A stretch of 64,000 nucleotides of DNA, taken from the NCBI RefSeq assembly GCF_003173715.1, contig NZ_CP029550.1, positions 3,502,501 through 3,566,500 of the forward strand. Direction: 5' to 3'. Position 1 is the first letter of the stretch. Each line of letters starts with the position of its first letter. Both the position numbers and the translations under genes were made by a program. Source of the DNA: Methylobacterium durans. Its GTDB lineage: Bacteria; Pseudomonadota; Alphaproteobacteria; Rhizobiales; Beijerinckiaceae. A model generated the notes under the pieces. It did no database searches. It was not told the DNA's origin and saw nothing but the letters and a program-made list of their open reading frames with translations. Shown in pieces: positions 1 to 10,400 of the stretch.

Positions 1-455
1 CGAGATCTGCGATGCCAGAGCCCTGGAAATGCCCGCAGACTGCGTGCGGAACGCGACTGCGTTCGCGGTGATCGTTGCGTATCATCGGCGTCCCCGAAAT
101 GCCCCCTCTCCGTTTGGGTCGGCCATTGACCATGCTGATCGTAAGATGGGCTGGAAGTTCGATGTGATGGCCACCTCGTGCTTCGTATCCCGGCGTGCCT
201 TGAGTGGAGCATCAGATTCGACAACTTGAGAAAAATTTTGGGATAAGGAAGAATGGCTTACCGTAGCAGGCTATTCTGAAGAAGAGTGTAACGTCGAAAT
301 CAAACGGTTGTGCAAATTTCGCGATACGAGACGAGCTAATATTGCTATGATTAAAAATGGCTTGGGAAATCCGAACTCCCCTTGGCATAATAATGGCAGG
401 GATGAGGACCGCTAGCTAAACTGGCGCATCCCCTCAGGGTGGGTCGCAGCATTCA
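1..455 (+). other. Left-edge region, no confident gene
   Basis: No complete gene is supported here. Positions 230-415 form an open stretch on the plus strand (beginning EKFWDKEEWL and ending NNGRDEDR before a TAG). Its composition is protein-like and AT-richer than the surroundings, but it follows a TGA directly and has no start codon near its beginning. It could be the tail of a decayed gene. I do not recognise the family. Confidence 0.25.
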
Positions 456-602
456 ATGCAACTTTCGCGCAGTGAGGTCGAAGTACCGCGGGACGCCTCG
501 GAGGCGACGCAGGCGCTGGTGAAGGCGGTCGCTTCTGGAGCCCTCAGCGGGCGCGGCGGCTTTATCGAGACCAGCGTTTGGCAGAACGAACCCATTTCCT
601 AA
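456..602 (+). CDS. Short ORF of 48 codons, doubtful
   Basis: ATG at 456, TAA at 600-602. The product starts MQLSRSEVEV and ends VWQNEPIS. It has no membrane segment or recognisable domain. Its last codons lie in the first copy of a 20-bp direct repeat whose second copy falls inside the next gene. That suggests local duplication rather than two independent genes. No clear ribosome binding site was found. Confidence 0.2.
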   Translation: MQLSRSEVEVPRDASEATQALVKAVASGALSGRGGFIETSVWQNEPIS

Positions 603-718
603 AGCCTGGCCGCGCCTCGCTCGTTTCCGCTCTCAGGCTTCTCGATTTGGTCTGGCATGTCGGGCCGCCGTAAACCAAGAGGACCAAGCACAAAGGACCG
701 TTTGGCAAAACGAACCCA
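575..718. repeat. Pair of 20-bp direct repeats
   Basis: Positions 575-594 and 699-718 read the same 20 bases with one mismatch (G versus A), 124 bp apart. The second copy encodes the LAKRTQ part of the downstream gene in one frame. The first copy encodes VWQNEP at the end of a short ORF in another frame. They could mark a small duplication or a recombination scar. Confidence 0.55.
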
Positions 719-1265
719 ATTGGGCGTGGATCCTCTGTCGATCGGGAGCGGAGAAGAGGCGGAGCGCTCGGGGTGTTCGCGCGCAGCCGAACTCCCCGGT
801 GATCGTGCCCGGCAGGCCAACCAGCGGAACGCGAGGGCGAGTACGGGCCCGAGGACCGACTCTGGCAAGGCACGTTCAAGCCAGAACGCGCGCAAGCACG
901 GTCTTTCCGCCACGAGCTTCGGCTTGGAGGCGCAAGGTGAGGTGAAGCGCCTCGTGGCTGTCCTTCTCGAGTTCACTGCGGGCACACCCGACGCCATCAC
1001 TGCCGCCCATGAAGTGGCGGAGGCGCAGATCCATCTTCAGCGCGTCCTCGCCCTCAAGTCACAGATCACGGGCGAGATACTGGAGGCCCTCGGCGGCCTG
1101 CCCGAAGCAGCGCAGGCCGTGAGCGGGAGCAGGCGCAGCGCGGCTCTGGCGGCAGCCCTTGAAGCGTTGAGCCGGCTTGAGCGCTACGAGCGCCGCGCGT
1201 ACTCGCGGCGGAAGTCCGCATCCCGCCGCTTCGATGATGTGATCTGCCATCCCGGCGAGACCTGA
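657..1265 (+). CDS. Conserved hypothetical protein with Asn/Arg/Lys-rich N-terminal motif
   Basis: 202 residues, cytosolic in appearance, with no signal peptide or membrane helix. Residues about 54-85 carry a basic segment (NQRNARASTGPRT, GKARSSQNARKHGLS) that I know from many uncharacterised alphaproteobacterial proteins. The rest is Ala/Leu/Glu-rich and probably helical, ending in a basic tail (ERRAYSRRKSASRRF). The ATG at 657 has no strong Shine-Dalgarno. No function is assigned. It is convergent with the giant gene to its right. DNA or RNA binding is possible from the basic residues, but this is not shown. Confidence 0.65.
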   Translation: MSGRRKPRGPSTKDRLAKRTQLGVDPLSIGSGEEAERSGCSRAAELPGDRARQANQRNARASTGPRTDSGKARSSQNARKHGLSATSFGLEAQGEVKRLVAVLLEFTAGTPDAITAAHEVAEAQIHLQRVLALKSQITGEILEALGGLPEAAQAVSGSRRSAALAAALEALSRLERYERRAYSRRKSASRRFDDVICHPGET

Positions 1266-1380
1266 TCCGCAGGACAGGGCCTCAGCCAGAGGTTCATTGG
1301 GCCACAACGCCAGGCATCGCTGTCAGCAACCGCCGGCCTCGTGGCCGCGAGCCCACGAGGCACCCGAGGAGGGGGTTAGG

Positions 1381-1408
1381 CGGACGCACCGGTCGTCCGG
1401 TGCGTCCG
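1381..1408 (-). terminator. Strong hairpin after the giant gene
   Basis: CGGACGCACCGG and CCGGTGCGTCCG form a perfect 12-bp stem with a 4-base loop, about 18 bases beyond the stop of the minus-strand giant gene. No T-run follows on the minus strand, so it is not a textbook intrinsic terminator. It could stop transcription or stabilise the 3' end of a very long mRNA. Confidence 0.55.
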
Positions 1409-1426
1409 TCGATGAGCGTCGGCGGC

Positions 1427-4400
1427 TCAGACCAGCTGCCCGCCCTGCTCGATCTGCCCGAGGTGAACACTGTGCGCCTCAGCGCTGTCGGTGAGCAGCA
1501 CAGCCAGATCCGCCCGCGAGGTTCCGCGATTGAGTAGGTCGGTCCAATAGGCACGTCCCCCTGCATCCGCGTGGCGGCCCAACGCGTTCACGTAGAGGGC
1601 GTCCACGTAGTCGCTGTTGCTCATGCTGCCGTACTTCGACACGTTCTCTGGCGTCCCGAGGAAGGCCCGCGCGAGGTCACTCAATGAGCCGCCACGCTTG
1701 AGCTGGTCCGTCCAGAACTGCAGGCCGCCGGCATCGGGCGCGCGGTTGAGCATGGTGTAGTAGAGCCGCGCCACGTCGGAGGCCTGCTTGTCGGGCACGA
1801 AGAGGCCAGCGTCGAAGGCAGGCCTCAAGCTGCTCACGTGCTCGTCCGAGAAGACGAAGCCGAGGGCCACGTCGATGCGGGTCGCGCCGCGGTCGAGCTG
1901 GCCTGCCCAGTAGTCGAGACCGGCGCTGTCGGCCTGACGGTGCAGGGTTGCCTGGTAGAGCTGCTGGACGAAGTCGCGGTTGCCGAGCGCGCCCGCTCGC
2001 GCCTGTCCCTCCGGCGAGGAGAGCAGGAGCTGGCCGAGATCGCGGGGCGAGGCGCCCTTGGCGATCTGATCCGCCCAGTACTCGAGCCCAAGCGTGTCGG
2101 GAGCCCGGCCGAGCAGGCCCGAGTACAGGGCGTAGACCGCACCGCCGCCGCTGTGCACGTCCTGCGTCAGCGTGCCGAATTCCGGGCTGGGCGGTGTCTG
2201 ATCGACGTGGAAGGCCAGCGGCGCGGAGGCGGCGCTGCTGTTGCCGGCCGCGTCGACCGCTTTGGCGGTGAGGCTGTAGTCGGTGCCATCGACCAGGCTG
2301 AATGGCTTGGTCCACATGCCCGCGGCGTCCGCCACGACGGTGCCCGCGACGGCCACACCGGCGTTGAACAGCGTCACCACCGTGCCGGCCTCGGCCTGTC
2401 CGCTCACCGTGAGCGTGCTGGCACTCGTCTGAGCCGGCATGCTGGTCGTGATGACCGGCGCCGTCGGGGCTGTGCGGTCGGCATGGAAGCTGAGTGCGGC
2501 GGAGGCCGCGCTCGCATTTCCGGCCGCGTCGGTGGCCGTGGCGGTGAGGCTGTAGTCGGCCCCGTCGGTCAAACTGACCGGCTTGCTCCAGGCGCCGCCA
2601 GCGTCCGCCACGACGGTGCCAGCGAGGGCCGCGCCGTTGTTGAGCACCGTGACCGTGCTGCCGGCTTCCGCCATGCCGCTGATCGTCAGGGTAGCGGCGT
2701 TCGTCTGGCCGCCCGGCACGCTTGTGCTGATCACCGGAGCGGCCGGCGCTGTCCGGTCGACGTGGAAAGCGAGCGCGGGCGAGGCGGCGCTGGTGTTGCC
2801 GACGGTGTCAGTGGCCTTGGCGGTGAGGCTGTAGTCGGCCCCGTCGATCAAACTGACCGGCTTGCTCCAGGCGCCGGACGAACCCACGACGACAGTGCCG
2901 GGGAGGGCGGTGCCAGCGTTGAACAGCGTGATCGTGGATCCCGCTTCCGCGGTACCGCTGATCGTCAACGTGCTGGCACTCGTCTGCCCACCGCGCACGC
3001 TCGTCGTGATCACCGGGGCCGCTGGGGCCGTGCGGTCGACGTGGAAGCTGAGAGCGGGTGAGGCGGCGCTGACGTTGCCGGCTGCATCTGCGGCCCGCGC
3101 CGTCAAGCTATAGTCGGTCCCGTCGACGAGGCTGAGCACCTGGCTCCAACGGCCGGACGCGTCCGCCACGACGGTGCCGGGGAGCGATGCGCCGCTGTTG
3201 AGAAGCGTGACCGTGCTGCCGGCTTCCGCCGTGCCGCTGATCGTCAGCGTGCTGGCGTTCGTCTGCCCACCCGCCACCGTCGTGGTGATCGCGGGCGTCG
3301 CCGGCGCGATCCGGTCGACGTGGAAGGCGAGCGCGGCCGAGGCGGAGCTGGTGTTGCCCGCCGCGTCCGTCGCGGTGGCGGTGAGGCTGTAATCGGCCCC
3401 GTCCGCCAGGCTGATCTGCTTGCTCCACGCACCGAGCGCATCGGCCACCACCGGGCCGGCGAGGGCCGTCCCGCTGTTGAACAGCGTGATCGTGGTGCCG
3501 GCCTCGGCCGTGCCGCTGATCGTCACGGCGGCCGCATTCGTCTGGGCCGGCACGTGCGTGGCGATGACCGGCACAGCGGGTGCCGTGCGGTCGACGTGGA
3601 AGATCAGCGGCGCGGTGGCGAGGCTGAGGTTGCCGGCTGCGTCGGTGGCCTTGGCGGTGAGGCTGTAGTCGGCCCCGTCCGTCAGCGCCACCTGCTTGCT
3701 CCACGCGCCGTTCGCGTCCGCCACCACCGAGCCCGCGAGCGCGACGCCGTTGTTGAGCAGCGTCACCGTGCTGCCCGTCTCTGCCGTGCCGCTCACCGTC
3801 AGCGTGCTGGCGCTCGTCTCACCCGGCAGGCTCGTGGTGATCACCGGCGCGAGGGGCGCTGTGCGATCGTCGTGGAAGGCGAGCGCGGCCGAGACAGCGC
3901 TGCTGTTGCCGGCCGCGTCCGCGGCAACCGCCGTGAGACTGTAATCGACCCCGTCCGTCAGGGTGACCGGCTTGCTCCAGAGGCCCGAGCCATCCGCCAC
4001 GACGGTCCCGGCGAGGGCGACACCGTTGTTGAAGAGCGTCACCGTGCTGCCGGCTTCTGCCGTACCGCTGACCGTCAGAGTCGCGGCGTTCGTCTGGCCA
4101 CCCGGCACGATCGTGGTGATGATTGGGGTCGCGAGGGCCGTGCCCGTGACATGGAAGGCGAGGGGGGGCGAGGCGGCACTGCTGTTGCCGGCCGCGTCGG
4201 TCGCCTGAGCGGTCAGGCTGTAGTCGGTGCCGCTGGCCAGGGTGACGACTCGGCTCCACGCGCCGGAGGCATCGGCGACCACCGTCCCGGCGAGCGCCAC
4301 CCCGTTGTTGAGGAGCGTGATCGTGGATCCCGCCTCTGCCGAGCCGCTGATCGTCAGCGTGCGGACGCTCGTCTGTCCACCCGTCACCGTCGTGGTGATC

Positions 4401-7400
4401 GCGGGGGCCGCTGGGGCCGTACGGTCGGCGTGGAAGCTGAGAGCGGCCGAGGCGGCACTGGTGTTGCCGGCCGCGTCCGTGGCCTTGGCGGTGAGGCTGT
4501 AATCGGCGCCGTCCGTCAGCGTCACCGACGCGCTCCAGACGCCGGAGGCATTCGCCGCGATAGGACCGGCGAGCGCCGCGCCGTTGTTGAACAGCGTGAT
4601 CGTCGCGCCGGCCTCGGCCGTGCCGCTGAGCGTCAGCACGGATGCATTCGTCTGTCCGCCGGACACGGCCGTGACGATGATCGGCGTCGCGGGTGCGGTC
4701 CGATCGGCGTGGAAGGTGAGGGCGCCGGACACCGCGCTCGTGTTGCCGGCCGCGTCGGTGGTTGCGGCGGTGAGGCTGTAATCGGCCCCGTCCGCCAGGC
4801 TGATCACCGTGCTCCAGACGCCGGAGCCGTCCGCCACGACGGTGCCACCGAGGGCGACGCCGGTGTTGAACAGCGTGACGGTGGCGCCCGCCTCGGCCGT
4901 GCCGCCGACCGTCAGCGTGCTGGCGCTCGTCTGGGCCGGAACGCCCGTGGTGATGACCGGAGCGGTGGGGGCAACGCGATCGACGTGGAAGCTGAGCGGG
5001 GCCGAGGCTGTGCCGGTGTTGCCGGCCGCGTCCGTGGCCTTGGCGGTGAGGCTGTAATCGGACCCATCGCTCAGCGTCACCGCCTTGCTCCAGGCGCCGG
5101 ACGCGTCCGCGGTCACCGTGCCGGCGAGCGCCACACTGCCGTTGAACAGCGTCACGGTGGCGCCGGCCTCGGCCGTACCGCTGACCGTCAGAGTCGCGGC
5201 GTTCGTCTGGCCACCTGGCACGATCGTGGTGATGACCGGAGCGGTGGGGGCAGTACGATCATCGTGGATAGCGAGGGGGCTGGAGGCCACGCTCGTGTTG
5301 CCGGCCGCGTCGGCGGCCTTGGCCGTGAGGCTGTAGTCGGACCCGTCCGTCAGGTTGATCACCTTGCTCCAGAGGCCGGAGCTGTCTGCCACGACGGTGC
5401 CCGAGAGAGCGACGCCGTTGCTGAACAGCGTGATCCTGGACCCAACCTCGGCCGTGCCGCTGACCGTCAGCGCGCTGGCATTCGTCTGCCCACCCGGCAC
5501 GCTCGTGGTGATGACGGGGGCTGTCGGTGCCGTGCGATCGTCGCGGAAGACGAGAGCTGTGGACGCGCCGCTGGTGTTGCCGGCCGCGTCGGTGGCCTTG
5601 GCGGTGAGGTTGTAGTCGGCTCCGTCGGTGAGGCTGATCGACGTGCTCCACACACCGCCGGAATCCGCCACCACCGCGCCGGCGAGTGCCACACCGGAGT
5701 TGAACAGCGTCACGGTGGCGCCGGCCTCGGCCGTGCCGCTGACCGTCAGCGCGCTGGCGTTCGTCTGCCCACCCGCCACGCTCGTTGTGATCACCGGCGC
5801 GGCCGGTGCCGTCCGGTCAACGCTCACGACGACGCTCGTCTGGGCGTCGATCACCGGCGACGCCACACCGTCATCCACGCTGATCGTGAACGAGCTGGTC
5901 ACCGGCGCGGAGGTGTCGGGCTGCGCGGGCGTGAACACGAGAGCCCGCAGAGCGGCCGTCAGGTCAGCGGCGGAGCCGGAGAGAGTGTAGACGCCGGCCT
6001 GCGCATCCCAGGTGCCAGCGCCGAGGTTCGACAGGACACCCGCGCCCGGCTGATCGAGGCGCACGGTCAGGGTGAGTGTCTGTGCGGGCGCGTCGTCGTC
6101 GGCGATCACCGCTTGCGTGAAGGGGCTGATCGCTCCTGCGCCGGCGTCGGCCTGGTTCGCCTGCGTGCCAGAGATCGTCGGCGGCGCATTGCGTACCGTG
6201 ATGGTCACCACGCCCTGGCTGACGCCGAGCTTGCCGTCACTCACCTCGAACACGAAGCTGTCCTGCCCGGCGAAGTGGAGGCCGGATAGGTACTGCACCG
6301 TGCCGGTCGCGGGATCGATCGCCCCCAGCGTGCCGTGAGCCGGGCCCTGTACGATGCGATAGCTCAGCGGATCACCGTCCGCGTCGCTCGCCGGCAGGGC
6401 AATGCTGACGGGCGCGAGGGCCGTCGTCGCGACGACCGGGTTGCCGGCGACCGGCGCGCGGTTGGCGCGGCGATCGACCGTGAAGGTCGTCACGAAATTG
6501 TCGCCGCCCTGGCCGTCGGCGTTGCCGTCGAGCACGTTGCCGGCGGTGTCCCGCAGGGCGCGCGTCCCGGAGATGCTGAGCCGGTAGCTGCCGTCCGCGA
6601 GCGGGCCGGTCAGGAGGCTGAGCGTGATCTGCTGCGAGCCCGCGCTGTAGCTCGGCGCGAGTGCGATCGCGACGTCGTCGCTCGTGTCGAACACGCCGTC
6701 GCGTCCCGCACCCACCAGGCTGAAATTCGCCGGGCTGCGCGCGCTCGCGATGTCGAGGGCCTCGCTCGCGCTCAGCACGATCGACGAGAAGGCGGCCGCC
6801 GTCGTGCCGCCGTTCGCCGGCAGGCTCGTCGCCGTGATGGTGGGCGCCGCCGCGTCGCTCGAGGCGCCCGCGAACTCGATCGCGCCGATATCCGCGATGC
6901 TGAACCCGGATCCGAACGGCGCGTTGGCCGTGTCCGGATCGTCGTGCCGTCCCTGGCCGTAGAAGTCCGTGGCGGGCGCCAGGTCGGGGTTGCCGGCATC
7001 GATCCCGGACGCGCGCGCGCGCAGGCTGAAATCGTCGTCCGCGCCCCCGCCGAGGGCGCCGTCGAGACCGCCCAGCACGTTGTCGGCGCCGTTGATGTCG
7101 GTGAAGAGCGGATCGGCGCTGAGCGAGTGCGCGTCGAGGCCGGTCGCGCCCTGCCACGCCTGCAGGTCGCCGTCGGACTGGCCCGCGAGCTCGCCGATGG
7201 CGGCCGCGGTATTCGGCCCCCGGTAGAAGAGGTTGTAGTCGCTCTGGATCCCGGCCGCGGAAGCGGCGTCGAGCGAGAGGATACGGCCGAGATCGGCCGC
7301 GAAGATGTTGTTGGCGATCGTGACGTTCTGGACGGACGCGCCGAAATGCACCGACACGCCGACCGACTGGTAGAAGGTGTTGTTGACGAGGCTGAGGCTG

Positions 7401-10400
7401 TCGCTCCGCGCGATATTCAGCCCGAAGTTCGAATTGGCGTAGATGGTGTTGTTCTTGATCTCGGCGGTGATGCCGACGATGCCGCTGCTGAGGCCGGTGG
7501 CGTTCGAGTAGATCTGGTTGCCCAGGACCAGGCCGTTGCCGATCACCAGGCCGGTCGTGTTGCCAAACACCCGGTTGCCGATCGCCTGCGCGCCGGTGTT
7601 GTAGCCGAACTCGATGCCGGTGCCGTTGGCAAAGACCGTGTTGGCCGCGACCGTCGTCTTCTCGCCCGCGAAGATGCCGTCGCCGGCGTTGTCGTGCACG
7701 CTGTTGGCGCTGACCAGGCCGCCAAAGGCCTGGAGGCCGGTCGCGTTGTTGTGGACGTCGTTGCCGCGCAGCTCGGCGTTGGTGGCCTGGATGCCGACAT
7801 AGGTGCTGCCCGAGACCTCCGAGTTGCGGATCAGGCCGCCCTGCAGCGCGCTCACGCCGAGGTAGAAGTTCTTCACCCGGACTTGGTCGAGGTCGAGCTT
7901 GGCGCTGCGGCTGAACACGCCGGTGCTGCCGTTGTTGTTGGTCGGATCGCTGATCGTGACGTTCTGCACCAGCACGGCCGCGCTCGTGCTCTCGACGTCG
8001 AGGCCGGTCTGGCTCACGCCCGAGATCTGGCTGTCGCGCACCGTCAGGCCGGTTGAGCCGGTGGAGCCGGCCTCGACCAGGATGCCGGTCTGGCCGCCCT
8101 TCAGCACCAGGTTGGCCAGGGTCAGGTTGTCGGCGTCGCGCAGGTCGAACACGGCCGAGCCCGGGCTGGTGATGCCGCGGTCGAGCACGGTCGAACCATT
8201 GCTGGTGCCCTGGATGCGCAGGCCGTGGCCGGCGCTGGTCGCGTCGCGGGCATCGACCACGATGTTGGTGGTCAGGTTGTAGGTGCCGGCATCGACGTAG
8301 ATCACGTCGTCCGCGCCCGGATGGTAGGCGTTGAGCAATGCCTGCAGGCTCGCCATCGGGCTGTCGGCGGACTTGCCCGTGTTCAGGTCGTTGCCGATTG
8401 CGGTGGCGTACTGGTCGCCCGCCGTCGAGGCGTCGTTCACGTAGTAGACGTGGCCGGCATTGGCGATCCGGACCGGGCTCGTCTGCGCGCTCACCCCCGC
8501 CTCGACCGCAGTCAGGCGCAGCTGCACGCTCTGGTCGGTGTAGGAGGCGTCCGGCGTCCAGCTGTAGCTGCCGTCGCCGTAGCGCCCCGCACTCAGGCCC
8601 GAGGCCAGGGTCGACCAGGTCGCGCCGCCGTCGCGCGAGACGTCGAGGCGCAGGCTCGGCGCGGACAGGCCGGCCGCGTTCGCCCGCACCAGCTCGAGGC
8701 CCGAGACGATGGCCTGACCTTGCGCGTTGCGGAAGCTGACCTGCAGGCCCTCGCCCTGAGCGAGCGTGACCGGCAGGTCGAGGGTGATCGCCTTGAGCGG
8801 GCCGCCCGCCTGCTGGACCACGTCGAAGTGGCTGACCACCACCACGCCGTTGACCAGGATGTCGAAGCTGCGCTGGCCCGCCTGCATGTAGAGGTAGGGC
8901 TCCACGAAGTGCAGGCGCAGCGTGTAGCTGCCGTCCGGCACGGCCAGGCTGTAGCCGAAGCTGTCGCCCGCGGTGGCCGAGTTGGACTGCAGGGCGTGCT
9001 GGTAGAGCGCGGCCGGGCCCGTGTTCGGGTTCGTCAGATCGACCGGGTCCGTGAGCGTGTAGGCGGAGGCCGCGAAGGAGCTGCCCGTCCGGTAGGCGGC
9101 GTCGCCGACCCAGCGACCCTGGCTGGCGGTCAGGAGCGGATCCGCGCTGCCGGCGGCCAGCAGCACCACGGGCTCGCTCGGCAGCAGGCCGGTCGTGTGC
9201 CAGCCGATCTGCACGGCCTGGCCGACCATCAGCTTGTCGAACGGGGCCGGCCCGGTCAGCTGCACGCTCTGGGCCGGGCTGGCGATGGCCGCACCGGTGT
9301 TGCCGTCCGCGCCGATGTCGGCGCGGTTGCCGCTCGCGCTCTCGCCGAAATACGGCAGGGCGAGGCTGCCGGCGTCGCGCGCCGGCGAGGCCGCCTGCAG
9401 GTGGAGGTTGTCGTCCGCGCCGTGATCGCCCCCGGCCGCCGTGTAGCCGAGCTGCCCGTCCGCGCCGGCGGGCGCCACGAAGAGCGGGTCGCCCACGAGC
9501 GAGTGGCCGTCGCGGCCGGTGCCGAAGTACCAGGCGGGCAGGCTGGCGTAGCTGACGCCGCCCCAGGCGGCGATCCGCGCGCTGGCGTCGCGCAGGTCGA
9601 GCAGGTTGTTGTCGCTCGTCGGGCCGGCGCCGGCCGTGTCGGCGAGGCTCAGATAGGTGGTGTTGGCGCCCAGCGAGACGATGTTGCTGTCGAGGATTGC
9701 GCCCGAGCCCTGGCCCGCGAAGGCGATGGCGGTGCCGGTGGTCTGGTAGAAGGTGTTCTCGACCAGGTGCAGGCTGATGCTGTTGTTGTTGCCGTTGGTG
9801 GTCAGCCGGAGGCCGTAGTCGGTGTTGGCGTAGATGGTGTTGTTCTTGATCTCGGCGGTGATGCCGACGATGCCGCTGCTGAGGCCGGTGGCGTTCGAGT
9901 AGATCTGGTTGCCCAGGACCAGGCCGTTGCCGATCACCAGGCCGGTCGTGTTGCCAAACACCCGGTTGCCGATCGCCTGCGCGCCGGTGTTGTAGCCGAA
10001 CTCGATGCCGGTGCCGTTGGCAAAGACCGTGTTGGCCGCGACCGTCGTCTTCTCGCCCGCGAAGATGCCGTCGCCGGCGTTGTCGTGCACGCTGTTGGCG
10101 CTGACCAGGCCGCCAAAGGCCTGGAGGCCGGTCGCGTTGTTGTGGACGTCGTTGCCGCGCAGCTCGGCGTTGGTGGCCTGGATGCCGACATAGGTGCTGC
10201 CCGAGACCTCCGAGTTGCGGATCAGGCCGCCCTGCAGCGCGCTCACGCCGAGGTAGAAGTTCTTCACCCGGACTTGGTCGAGGTCGAGCTTGGCGCTGCG
10301 GCTGAACACGCCGGTGCTGCCGTTGTTGTTGGTCGGATCGCTGATCGTGACGTTCTGCACCAGCACGGCCGCGCTCGTGCTCTCGACGTCGAGGCCGGTC

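Noticed and set aside
2190..5815. Periodic repeats that could be mistaken for a CRISPR array
   Set aside because: The period is about 276 bp, the units are coding, diverged and Ig-like, and no spacers of CRISPR size exist.
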